In this document: in pieces, positions 17,841 through 25,585 of the stretch | How the letters are laid out: every line of letters starts with the position of its first letter | How positions within the stretch are numbered: position 1 is the first letter of the stretch | Source of the DNA: Maledivibacter halophilus | Lineage (GTDB): Bacteria; Bacillota; Clostridia; Peptostreptococcales; Caminicellaceae | DNA length: 64,000 bases | Direction: 5' to 3' | Assembly: GCF_900167445.1 (NCBI RefSeq) | Contig: NZ_FUZT01000003.1 | Span: 309,400 to 373,399, forward strand | Made by a program: the position numbers and the translations under genes | The notes under the pieces: generated by a model | The model's input: the letters and a program-made list of their open reading frames with translations, nothing else | Told to the model about the DNA's origin: nothing | Database searches by the model: none

Positions 17841-18029
17841 TTACACTATTTCAACATATGCAGAAATAACGGCTAAAGCTTCAAGGTAAGAACCTGAAGC
17901 CATTACCTTTTCCACCATTTCATCTGCTTTATCTTTCATTTTAGCTTCTTTTAAGGTTTTTGAAGCAATAGCCATAAGGCTAAAAACATTCCCATCTTCA
18001 CCAATTAATTTGCATTTAGGTTTACTCAT
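17841..18029 (-). CDS. Small hypothetical phage protein (MSKPKCKLIG family)
   Basis: 62 residues from ATG 18029, with AGGTGAAAG five bases upstream. The sequence MSKPKCKLIGEDGNVFSLMA followed by a helical region and a GSYLEALAVISAYVE C-terminus is a pattern I know from many Firmicute phage and plasmid genomes as an unassigned small protein. An upstream in-frame GTG (18065) lies inside the preceding gene and lacks a ribosome binding site. The start overlaps the upstream stop (ATGAGTAA), so it is translationally coupled to the amidoligase paralogue. Function unknown. Confidence 0.75.
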   Translation of the reverse strand: MSKPKCKLIGEDGNVFSLMAIASKTLKEAKMKDKADEMVEKVMASGSYLEALAVISAYVEIV

Positions 18030-18714
18030 AACTTTCACCTGGCTTTCTAAAGGCAGAGTTTCCACTTAAATTTTGGAGAAGCTCTTTTCTAATTTCTTTA
18101 TATTCATCCCCCACCATTCCTAGTCTTGTTAGCCAAGTTCTAAAAGTATATTTTTCATTATCAGTAGCTTTCACCTTAGCTAAAGCTCTTTTTTGGGCCT
18201 TAGCATTTTTATTTATTAATGCAAAAAGCCAGGTAGCTGCTTCTGTTCCTGTATGCTTAAAGATTATGGTTTTATCTTGGAAGTTAAATTTTATTCCTGG
18301 ATGGTCTAGGTCATCAATATCCTTCATTGCTCTTTCAAGACTATCTATGCTCTTAATATCTGCCTCGTTGATTTTAATAACAAGGTCTTCTTCTACTATG
18401 TTTTCTTCTATATTCAGTGCCTTTTTAATTAAAGGCTGTCTGCTGTAAATCATATTCACAATATTCCTTAAGCTTCTTCCACTATGGCCATCCATAGGTA
18501 TTTCTAATTCATAACTAAGGCTTTCTTCTGGTCCAGCAATTAGTTCTTCAAATTCTATTTCTTCTCCTGCAGGTATCATGATCCTTCCCTCCCTATCAAT
18601 AGTATAAATTTCTTTAGGTGTTTCAATTTCATATGCAAAACTTGGTGCTCCTAGGTACTTAGGCTTTACACCAAAATGTTCACCTAATAATTTAACTTTC
18701 TTCTTTCTATCCAT
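18022..18714 (-). CDS. Amidoligase paralogue without catalytic motifs
   Basis: 230 residues from ATG 18714, with AGGAGGG upstream. Proteins like this are often labelled virulence-related in databases, a name without demonstrated function. The N-terminus (MDRKKKVKLLGEHFGVKPKY...) is a small beta domain with YEIETPKEIYTIDREGRI. From about residue 85 it aligns with the amidoligase two genes downstream: HSGRSLRNIVNMIYSRQPLI versus HTPKSLRNFVNIIYSRNDLL, and FRTWLTRLGMVGDEYKEIRK versus MRTWLNRIGFIGDEFKNPRE. The ExE and HxH motifs are absent. A regulatory or scaffold subunit of an amidoligase complex is my inference. Confidence 0.7.
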   Translation of the reverse strand: MDRKKKVKLLGEHFGVKPKYLGAPSFAYEIETPKEIYTIDREGRIMIPAGEEIEFEELIAGPEESLSYELEIPMDGHSGRSLRNIVNMIYSRQPLIKKALNIEENIVEEDLVIKINEADIKSIDSLERAMKDIDDLDHPGIKFNFQDKTIIFKHTGTEAATWLFALINKNAKAQKRALAKVKATDNEKYTFRTWLTRLGMVGDEYKEIRKELLQNLSGNSAFRKPGESYE

Positions 18715-18718
18715 TTGA

Positions 18719-18763
18719 ATCCCTCCTGTGATTTTGTTACTTACATATATCACTCAAAGGGAT
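18719..18763 (-). promoter_or_regulatory. Leader hairpin over the paralogue's ribosome binding site
   Basis: On the minus strand AUCCCUUU (18763-18756) can pair with GGAGGGAU (18726-18719), six Watson-Crick plus two G-U pairs, covering the Shine-Dalgarno sequence. The loop carries GAGTGATATATGTAAGTAAC (18736-18755). The stem bases differ from the amidoligase leader while the loop is conserved. Confidence 0.5.
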
Positions 18764-18817
18764 GTATAAAGCAAGTTTTATTTAAAAAAGCACCAAGGGT
18801 TTATTCGAAAGATAAAT

Positions 18818-18847
18818 AAAAAGCCCTTACAGGGGAAACTGTGGGCT
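18818..18847 (-). terminator. Terminator after the methyltransferase gene
   Basis: AGCCC-ACAG and CTGT-AA-GGGCT arms around TTTCCC on the minus strand, followed by TTTTT. It shares the core ACAGTTTCCCCTGTAA with the hairpin at 16252-16278. Confidence 0.75.
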
Positions 18848-18858
18848 AGGATTATTGG

Positions 18859-20097
18859 TTATTCTTTTGTAATTTCGCTATATTTGATTTTCTTTCCATC
18901 TCTTGTTAAATACACATCTTCATCAGTTCCTATAAACTCAATATATCTTTTTACAATTACATCTGTATATTTTTCATCCAGTTCAATTGCATAGCAAATT
19001 CTATCTAGCTGCTCACTGGCTATTAGTGTAGAACCACTACCAGCAAAAGGCTCAAGGATTATACTGTTATTAGATGAACTGTTTTTTATTGGGTAAGCTA
19101 TTAAGGGTACTGGCTTCATAGTTGGATGGAGTTCTGATTTTGTAGGTCTATCAAAATTCCATACAGTGGTTTGTTTTCTATCTGAATACCATCTATGTCT
19201 TCCCTTTCCCTTCCATCCAAATAGGATGGGTTCATGCATCCACTGATACGGGCTTCTTCCTAAAACCAAGGATTGTTTTACCCATTGGCAGACCCCTGAA
19301 AGATAAAAGCCAGCATCTTGAAAGGCCTTTCTAAAAATATATCCCTTAGTGTCTGCGTGGAAAACATAGATTGAAGCATCATCTGCCATATTGCTTTCTA
19401 TGTTTCTAAAGGCATCAAATAAAAACTCATAAAACTCCTTATCTTGTAGGCTATCGTTTTGGATTGTACCTGCTGTACCTTCATAGGAAACTCCATAAGG
19501 AGGATCTGTTACGCAGAGATTTGCTTTCTTTCCTTCCATTAGTCTTTCGTATGTTTCAGCTTTAGTACTATCACCACAAATCAGCCTATGTTTTCCAAGT
19601 AGCCAAATATCTCCTAACTTTGAAACTGCTTCATCTTCTAAAGCTTTATCTATATCGAAGTCATCATCTTCTGTATTTTTATCATGGATTCTAGAAAATA
19701 GATCATCTATCTCTGCAGCATCAAATCCAGTAAAGTCTATATTAAAATCCATTTCCTTTAAACTTTCTAGCTCTAAAGCCAATATCTCGTCATCCCAACC
19801 AGCATCTAGAGCCAGTCTATTATCTGCTAAAATATATGCTTTCTTTTGGGCATCTGTTAAATGCTCCACTAATACACATGGAACCCTTTTTATTCCTTCT
19901 TCTCTTGCAGCCATTACCCTGCCATGGCCAGCAATAATACTTTTATCCTTATCAATTAAAACTGGATTTACAAAACCAAATTCCCTAAGACTACTTCTTA
20001 ATTTATTAATTTGCTCTTTATCATGAGTTCTAGCATTATTTGCATAGGGTATTAATTCGTCTATATCTATTAATTTTAATTCTTCCGTTGTTTTCAA
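18859..20097 (-). CDS. ParB-like/DNA adenine methyltransferase fusion
   Basis: 412 residues, TTG start preceded by GGAGGTG. Residues 8-75 are a ParB-like nuclease-fold domain (ELIPYANNARTHDKEQINKL, with IIAGHGRVMAARE). The methyltransferase domain has DPPY at 198-201 and the AdoMet loop FAGSGS at 351-356, the beta-type motif order (catalytic motif before AdoMet loop), consistent with N6-adenine or N4-cytosine methylation. No cognate restriction endonuclease is adjacent, so it is an orphan phage methyltransferase that may protect phage DNA or mark the packaging substrate. It lies between the candidate cos site and the amidoligase cassette. Confidence 0.92.
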   Translation of the reverse strand: MKTTEELKLIDIDELIPYANNARTHDKEQINKLRSSLREFGFVNPVLIDKDKSIIAGHGRVMAAREEGIKRVPCVLVEHLTDAQKKAYILADNRLALDAGWDDEILALELESLKEMDFNIDFTGFDAAEIDDLFSRIHDKNTEDDDFDIDKALEDEAVSKLGDIWLLGKHRLICGDSTKAETYERLMEGKKANLCVTDPPYGVSYEGTAGTIQNDSLQDKEFYEFLFDAFRNIESNMADDASIYVFHADTKGYIFRKAFQDAGFYLSGVCQWVKQSLVLGRSPYQWMHEPILFGWKGKGRHRWYSDRKQTTVWNFDRPTKSELHPTMKPVPLIAYPIKNSSSNNSIILEPFAGSGSTLIASEQLDRICYAIELDEKYTDVIVKRYIEFIGTDEDVYLTRDGKKIKYSEITKE

Positions 20098-20115
20098 TAT
20101 TCCACCTCCAAAATT

Positions 20116-20138
20116 AAAAAAGCACCTAAAATATAGGT
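20116..20138 (-). terminator. Terminator ahead of the methyltransferase gene
   Basis: ACCT/AGGT arms with AU-rich loop on the minus strand, then GCTTTTTT, immediately before the methyltransferase ribosome binding site. Confidence 0.6.
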
Positions 20139-20153
20139 CCTAAAATCCTTATA

Positions 20154-20206
20154 CCCCCCCTAGTGAATTTCGCGAATTCTCACACGAAGGGGCCGCCCCG
20201 TTCCTG
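20154..20206. other. Candidate cos (packaging start) region
   Basis: A GC-rich non-coding stretch in AT-rich phage DNA: a run of seven or more C bases, an imperfect palindrome GAATTtCGCGAATTC, and the palindrome-like GGGGCCGCCCC. It sits just after the HNH gene, where cos lies in HK97-like phages with HNH proteins. Proposed from position and composition only; cut sites are not identified. Confidence 0.4.
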
Positions 20207-20244
20207 AAGAATAGAGTTTTAAATTATATGACCCGCCCTAGGGG

Positions 20245-20613
20245 CTAGTAAGTATAAACCCTTCTCCTCCATCTGCCGTCTTCCTTGGCGGTCTTTCTAT
20301 CATGACAGGACTTGCACAGGGATTGTAAATTGTTAAAGTCATAGAATAGGTTCTCATTTCCTTTGTGTGGCTTTATGTGGTCTACTACCGTTGCTGGTGT
20401 AATCCTATTCTTCTTCAAACACTCAACACAGAGTGGTTGTGTATTTAATCTATATCGTCTCAAGTCTTGCCAGCGAGTGCTATTATATAGTTTCTTATGT
20501 TTACTCTGCTTTGGTTTGAATTCCATCTCTTCTTTATGCTCTTCACAATAGTATCCTTCAGTTAGATTAGGACACTGTGGATGCTTGCATGGTTTAAGTG
20601 GTCTCCTTGGCAT
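20245..20613 (-). CDS. HNH endonuclease (packaging-associated)
   Basis: About 122 residues from ATG 20613 (TATAGGAG upstream). It has zinc-binding cysteine pairs (CVECLKKNRI, then LQSLCKSCHDRKTAKEDG) and the HNH core VVDHIKPHKGNENLFYDFNN. An additional N-terminal Cys/His cluster (CKHPQCPNLTEGYYCEEH) is typical of phage HNH proteins that assist terminase cutting at cos. It lies just upstream of a GC-rich non-coding stretch, supporting a cos-type packaging role. A homing function is less likely given its position. Confidence 0.9.
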   Translation of the reverse strand: MPRRPLKPCKHPQCPNLTEGYYCEEHKEEMEFKPKQSKHKKLYNSTRWQDLRRYRLNTQPLCVECLKKNRITPATVVDHIKPHKGNENLFYDFNNLQSLCKSCHDRKTAKEDGRWRRRVYTY

Positions 20614-20641
20614 CTTTATCAACTCCTATAAATAGGCATAG

Positions 20642-20675
20642 AAAAAGCCCTAAAAGAATTTAATCTCTTAGAGCC
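20642..20675 (-). terminator. Terminator between the late regulator and HNH genes
   Basis: Ten-base arms GCTCTAAGAG and CTTTTAGGGC (with G-U pairs) on the minus strand, followed by TTTTTC. The 128 bases upstream (20676-20803) are non-coding and would be the natural place for a late promoter; I see no confident consensus there. Confidence 0.65.
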
Positions 20676-20803
20676 AACATTGCGTTTCCTTGGAATCGTA
20701 TCGATATAACCTTGGCCTATTCTACAATGCTCTGGTGTCTTTAATTTTCTATACCTTTACATCTTATACTATACTACATATTGGGTGTGCCATTCTATGC
20801 CCT

Positions 20804-21223
20804 TTACTGCCCATTTTGTATTTTTTCTATTTCTTTTAATGCTCTGCCATGTATCTTAAATACTGTTCTGTTATTATAGTCTAAAGCATAAGCTACCTCT
20901 TCCCATGTTTTAGCTTCAATGTATCTCATCTGCAGTAATAGTTGACTAACAGGGTCATCAACTTTACTGATGGTTTCTAATATTTCTGCTTTTAATCTTA
21001 TCAGTTCATCTATATCATCATTTATCTCATGACATAAATCTATTAATTTCACTGTTGCATCTTCCATAGGACTTGTAGTAGCTCTTCCTCCTAATACCTT
21101 CTCTTGAGTAAAGTTCACCGTAACTCTTGTAGCTAGTGCTTCCAGCTGTTCCTTCTGCTCTAACTTACTATTTATTCTCTGGTCAAGCCATATAGCCTGG
21201 GATAGATATTCTTTAGCATTCAT
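20804..21223 (-). CDS. DUF1492/ArpU-like phage late transcription regulator
   Basis: 139 residues. The N-terminal helical part (MNAKEYLSQAIWLDQRINSK) and the C-terminal sigma region 4-like helix-turn-helix (LQMRYIEAKTWEEVAYALDY, then NNRTVFKIHGRALKEIEKI) identify the family that, in Gram-positive phages, sits at the junction of early and late genes and controls late expression. Here it is followed by a non-coding gap, a terminator and then packaging genes, which fits. The start overlaps the preceding gene by 11 bases. Confidence 0.85.
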   Translation of the reverse strand: MNAKEYLSQAIWLDQRINSKLEQKEQLEALATRVTVNFTQEKVLGGRATTSPMEDATVKLIDLCHEINDDIDELIRLKAEILETISKVDDPVSQLLLQMRYIEAKTWEEVAYALDYNNRTVFKIHGRALKEIEKIQNGQ

Positions 21224-21581
21224 CTAAATTACCTCCCATCTTTCCACCATAGTAGGTTTCAATAATGTGATCCCTTCTATCTTTATCTAAGGACATAATT
21301 CTTTCCATTACCTTAATCCTACCAGCTTCGGCTTCTTCCTTTGTTTTATAGAAGTTACAACCTTGACAGTTCTTTACCTTTAAGGCTTTACATCCTCTAC
21401 TTGTATAAGCAAAGCAATCTTCAACACTTCTGCCTTCTAGCTTTTTAATCTCTTTATTAAATCCTTTACTAGCTCCTTCTATATCACCTGCAATTGCCTG
21501 ACCTCTTATGGTTTTGAGAGTTTGTCTAGGCATTGTTTCTCTATAGTTTTTAAGTTCTTTAATGATTTTCTCTTTACTCAT
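21213..21581 (-). CDS. Cysteine-cluster hypothetical phage protein
   Basis: 122 residues. A cysteine-rich segment (CFAYTSRGCKALKVKNCQGC) at about residues 68-87 could bind zinc or an iron-sulfur centre. The rest is helical and basic to acidic. It lies between the SNF2 helicase remnant (2 bases away) and the late regulator (overlap). I recognise it as a frequent companion of these phage genes but know no function. Confidence 0.7.
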   Translation of the reverse strand: MSKEKIIKELKNYRETMPRQTLKTIRGQAIAGDIEGASKGFNKEIKKLEGRSVEDCFAYTSRGCKALKVKNCQGCNFYKTKEEAEAGRIKVMERIMSLDKDRRDHIIETYYGGKMGGNLDEC

Positions 21582-21583
21582 CT

Positions 21584-22944
21584 CTATAAGTCCCCCTTTT
21601 CTAATCTAGCTTTAACAGCTTCTAGTAATTCTTCTTGACCTACATTCTTTTTATTAAGTGCTTTTATAACATTCTCATCAATAGTTCCTTTAGCAATGAT
21701 GTGGTGAATTACTACCGTTTCATTTTGACCTTGCCTATATATCCTCGCATTGGTTTGTTGATAAAGCTCTAATGACCAAGTAAGAGAAAACCATATGAGA
21801 GTTGATCCTCCAGCTTGAAGGTTAAGGCCATGTCCTGCAGATTGTGGATGGATAAGACCAACTGAAATATTTCCCTCATTCCAATCCTTGATATCCTTAG
21901 ATGTTTTTAACTCTCTTACATCAAATCTATTTTTTATTCTTTCAAGGTCATGTTTAAACCAGTAGGCAACTAGTACTGGTTTGCCATTAGCTCCTTCAAT
22001 TAAATCTTCTAAGGCATCAAGCTTTCTATCGTGAACTTGTATAAAATTCTTATCCTCATCATAGACTGCACCACTTGCCATCTGAAGGAGTTTATTAGAT
22101 AGAGCAGCTGCATTGATAGCATCTATTTCTTTATCTTTAATACTTACAACTAATTCCTTTCTTAATGTTTCATAGACTTCTCTTTCCTTTTCTGAAAGAT
22201 GAACTATTAGCTCATTAGTTATAAGAACAGGCATATCTAAATAGTCTTCTGATTTCATTGAAACTGTAATATCTGATATCTTTTCATAAATAGCATCTTC
22301 AGCAAAAGCTAGTGGTTTGTAAGAATAGACGATTGCTCCATTTCTTTTATCTGGTTTAAAGTAAGTTTCTCTATACTGTCCAATAAAGCGACCAAGCCTT
22401 TCCCCCATATCCAGGATTCGAAACTCTGCCCACAAGTCCATCAAACCATTAGAACTTGGAGTTCCTGTTAGTCCTACCATCCTTTTAACCTTAGGTCTAA
22501 CCTTCATAAGTGATTTAAACCTCTTTGACCTATGGGACTTAAAGCTTGATAGCTCATCAATGACAACCATGTCGTAATCAAAGACAAGTCCACTCTTATT
22601 AATCAGCCAGTCTATATTCTCCCGATTGATAAGATAGATATCTGCTTTGGTCTTTAAAGCTTTTAACCTTTCTTCTTTACTGCCAATAGCAAGTGAATAG
22701 TTAATAATATCTAGGTGTTCCCATTTTTCTATTTCAGAAGGCCATGTAACTTTCGCTACTCTTAAAGGAGCTATAATTAAAACTTTTGATACTTCAAATG
22801 AGTCAAATAATAGATTTTTAATCGCTGTAAGACTGATTACGGTTTTACCTAACCTAAGCCCATATCAAGTAGAATGGCAGAGATAGGCTTGTCTTGAATA
22901 TAGTTAATAGCATATCTTTGGTATTCATGTGGTATGAACTTCAC
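21584..22944 (-). pseudogene. SNF2-type DEAD/DEAH helicase, frameshifted at Walker A
   Basis: The gene starts at GTG 22944 (GGAGGTG upstream; overlaps the VRR-NUC stop as GTGA). It reads KFIPHEYQRYAINYIQDKPI and DMGLG, then hits TAG. A tandem duplication of five bases (CCTAA CCTAA on the plus strand, 22848-22857) breaks the frame exactly inside the Walker A motif; removing one copy restores DMGLGKTVISLTAIKNLL and the frame runs to the end. Downstream, the frame has the DEAH-type box VVIDELSSF and motif VI (QTNARIYRQGQ). An internal ATG at 22570 could yield a 328-residue fragment lacking the P-loop. Either a true recent mutation, a phase-variable state or a sequencing error. Confidence 0.88.
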
Positions 22945-23228
22945 TGGGCATCACCTCCGATTTCATCAAGTATCTTTTTAATATCACTTTTATTATCAAG
23001 AACAAAAACCTTAAATCCTAATTCCCTTAATTCTTTTATTCTCTTTATCTGAATAGGTCTTGGTCTTTTACCTGGACCCTTAACTTCTACAAAGCCTATC
23101 TTTCCTTCTGGGAGTAGTATGATTCGATCGGGTATCCCCGTCAAAGATGGGGAGATAAATTTAAGACACATCCCCTGACAGGCTTTAGTTTCTTTAACTA
23201 GTTTTCTTTCTATATCTTTTTCCAACAC
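22941..23228 (-). CDS. VRR-NUC domain nuclease
   Basis: 95 residues. Typical phage VRR-NUC: EKDIERKLVKETKACQGMCL, the metal-binding aspartate in SLTGIPDRIILLP and the ExK pair in GKIGFVEVKGPGKRPRPIQ. These PD-(D/E)XK-fold nucleases resolve branched DNA. The start is GTG or the next codon TTG. It overlaps the SNF2 helicase gene by 4 bases, a very common phage pairing suggesting joint action on DNA structures. Confidence 0.92.
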   Translation of the reverse strand: MLEKDIERKLVKETKACQGMCLKFISPSLTGIPDRIILLPEGKIGFVEVKGPGKRPRPIQIKRIKELRELGFKVFVLDNKSDIKKILDEIGGDAQ

Positions 23229-23257
23229 TTGAGTTTTCTTCCTCTCATCAGATGATG

Positions 23258-23353
23258 TGTAGGTCTCTGTAACCTATATATATAACTATTTATTATTATT
23301 TTATTTTTTTATTTATTATAAAAAGTTTTATATATAAGCTTCATTGACCTACA
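23258..23353. repeat. AT-rich tract bounded by inverted TGTAGGTC arms
   Basis: TGTAGGTC at 23258-23265 and its inverse GACCTACA at 23346-23353 flank about 80 bases of almost pure A/T, lying between the primase-helicase stop and the VRR-NUC gene. Candidate replication origin (DNA unwinding element) or a large structured 3' end. No iterons are evident. Confidence 0.45.
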
Positions 23354-23356
23354 TTT

Positions 23357-25585
23357 TTATATAAATTCAGACTTTAACCTTATACCTAGAACAAAACTAC
23401 CTTTGCTTGTTCTCTTTCTTTCAAAGCCTTCAGTCTCCAGTGCATTATAAAAGTCAGAAGTGCTTCTGGCGTATTCACCTGTTCTCATACAGAAAGCTCT
23501 ATACTCGCTATAAAACTCCCCAGACTTAGATGAGAAAGATTCATCAATCTCACAACAGTCCTCAAAGAATCTAGATATCCAGTCATTATCTGACTTGTAT
23601 TTATTGATGGCACTTTCAACTTTTACTGGAAGCTTAAACTTATAGTCATCTTCAATAGCCTTCTTAGCTCCATCAATAACCCATTTAAGAATTGCACCCC
23701 CAGCATTATGGAAGAGATAATCACTATAGTTTTTAATATCTGATTTTCCTTCAATCTTTGCTTCAAAAGGAATAACTATAAGTCTTCTCCATGTTCCTTC
23801 ATCCATTGCACCTACCTTTGGTAAATGGTTTGTATAAAGTACTAAGGTGTGGGATGGAGTAAACTTAAATGGTGCCTTATATTTCTTTTCAGCATGTATC
23901 TCATCTGTAGAACTAAGCTGTTTTACATTGGATGTAGAAAGCCTCATCCCTTCTTCAAGTTCTGCAGCAATAAGAAGTCTTTTCCCTCTAGCTTCAGCCA
24001 GCTCAGGTTTTGCATTTCTCTTACAACCTACTGTAAGAATATCTGCAGATATTGACCCACTGTAACTTCCAAGAACTCTTGCTATTACATTCCAAAATGT
24101 GGACTTACCATTCCTTCCTTCCCCATAAGCAATAATCAAAGCTTCTACATAGACTTTTCCTATGGTAGCAAGACCTGCTACTTTTTGAACATAGTTCATG
24201 AGTTCATCATCACCACAGAAGAATGTACCAAGGGCTTCTTCCCACAAACTTTTACCTTCGTCACTTGGGTCTACCATTGTTTGTTTGGTAATGAAATGAA
24301 GTGGATCATGTTCCATTTTCTCTCCCGTTCTTAAGTCAATGGTATAAGATGGAGTGTTTAATAAGAACTCGTCTTGATCTAGTTCCTTTTGTTCTATTTC
24401 TAACATAGGCATTGCCTCTTTTGTAGTTGCATGAATTGCTCTAGTGTCACCTCGTTTGATAGCATATTTCTTATAGTTTTCTGCCATCAGGTACTGGTTA
24501 TATGAATGAGTCTGCTCTTTGCTAAAGAGTGAAACTGCTTTTTTGGTAGTTAGGCTTTCTAGCAAACCTAAAGCTCCATTTTTCCTCATTTCATCTCTTG
24601 CTTTTTTAAGTGCAATATCAGCTTCTTCAACTTGTCTATTAGCCAGGTCTTGAGATAAGCCATGTGCTTTTAAATCAGACTCCTCCCAGTAGCCATCGTT
24701 ATATACTAAATATTTTGTTGATGGAGAGTAGCGAAGTCTGTCTTCATACTCTCTTACAAATACCTCAGCTTGGCCTACATCGGAATACTCAGATGGTTTT
24801 AAGTTAAACTCCGTATTATACTTTTCAGGTGGGATGTAATCCTCATTTGAGCTAATCTTTTTTCCAAACTTTAAGGCACTCTGCCAGATTTGTTCAAGTT
24901 CTTCATCTGGTAACGGAGGACTACAAAGCTCTGCCTTTTTATTAAATAGCTCTTTTGCTTGTTCTGTATTGCCGTATCTAATAAGAACTCGTCCAGCATA
25001 ATGGCTCATAGTATTGTTACGATTGCCTTCTTGGATTTCATCTTGGGCTGCATCCCAAGCTTCAAAGTCATCTTCTAAAAGTTCAGTAACAAGCTTTCTA
25101 CCACTAACGATCTCTACTACTGGATTTTCTACACCAAAGAAGAGTCTGGCTCCATCTAGTGCATTTCTATCAAAGAATGGATAGTAGTAAGCTAGTCTTT
25201 CTTTTAAACTTTCATATTCTTTGATGTCTGTAACCCTTGGAATAGGAAAGTAGATATGAAGCCTTGGCCTAGGAGCCTTGTTTTCTTTTTCCTTCATATG
25301 GTTTCTGCTATATACAACAGCAAACTCTACATCTTTAAATACATCCTTTAAATCCCCAATATCTTTCCAGTCTTTTGGATTATCGCTATAGTCATTATCT
25401 AAATCCATTGCAATGCAGTCTGACTCAACGAAATTACCTTTTGAGCGATAATTGTTTTTATATTTAGCCATGACATGGTCATGTTGAGCAGCCTTTTCCA
25501 AAGACCGAGTATCGGTGACTATAACTTCATTAGAATAAAGGCAGTTTTTTATATCTCCTCGAGTGTTTGATACATACAATTTCAA
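23357..25585 (-). CDS. Phage primase-helicase, P4/D5 family
   Basis: 742 residues. The N-terminal third is an archaeo-eukaryotic-type primase domain (VESDCIAMDLDNDYSDNPKD carries the acidic active-site pair, and RPRLHIYFPIP the basic/His motif). A D5-N-like middle is followed by a superfamily 3 helicase with Walker A GEGRNGKSTFWNVI (about residue 480) and a following LLIAAELEEGMRLS. A C-terminal winged-helix region ends the protein. It primes and unwinds phage DNA at the origin. The ATG overlaps the preceding stop by 4 bases. Confidence 0.93.
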   Translation of the reverse strand: MKLYVSNTRGDIKNCLYSNEVIVTDTRSLEKAAQHDHVMAKYKNNYRSKGNFVESDCIAMDLDNDYSDNPKDWKDIGDLKDVFKDVEFAVVYSRNHMKEKENKAPRPRLHIYFPIPRVTDIKEYESLKERLAYYYPFFDRNALDGARLFFGVENPVVEIVSGRKLVTELLEDDFEAWDAAQDEIQEGNRNNTMSHYAGRVLIRYGNTEQAKELFNKKAELCSPPLPDEELEQIWQSALKFGKKISSNEDYIPPEKYNTEFNLKPSEYSDVGQAEVFVREYEDRLRYSPSTKYLVYNDGYWEESDLKAHGLSQDLANRQVEEADIALKKARDEMRKNGALGLLESLTTKKAVSLFSKEQTHSYNQYLMAENYKKYAIKRGDTRAIHATTKEAMPMLEIEQKELDQDEFLLNTPSYTIDLRTGEKMEHDPLHFITKQTMVDPSDEGKSLWEEALGTFFCGDDELMNYVQKVAGLATIGKVYVEALIIAYGEGRNGKSTFWNVIARVLGSYSGSISADILTVGCKRNAKPELAEARGKRLLIAAELEEGMRLSTSNVKQLSSTDEIHAEKKYKAPFKFTPSHTLVLYTNHLPKVGAMDEGTWRRLIVIPFEAKIEGKSDIKNYSDYLFHNAGGAILKWVIDGAKKAIEDDYKFKLPVKVESAINKYKSDNDWISRFFEDCCEIDESFSSKSGEFYSEYRAFCMRTGEYARSTSDFYNALETEGFERKRTSKGSFVLGIRLKSEFI

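Noticed and set aside
18030-18065. Longer version of the 62-residue protein from GTG 18065
   Set aside because: The extension lies inside the preceding gene without a ribosome binding site; ATG 18029 has AGGTGAAAG at the right distance.
16252-18847. CRISPR-like repeat suspicion from the repeated CTTACAGGGGAAACTGTG
   Set aside because: Only two copies 2.6 kb apart, each forming a terminator hairpin with T-run; no spacer array.
20676-20803. Late promoter between the DUF1492 regulator and HNH genes
   Set aside because: The position is right, but I could not find a convincing -35/-10 pair or repeated operator, so it is not listed as a feature.
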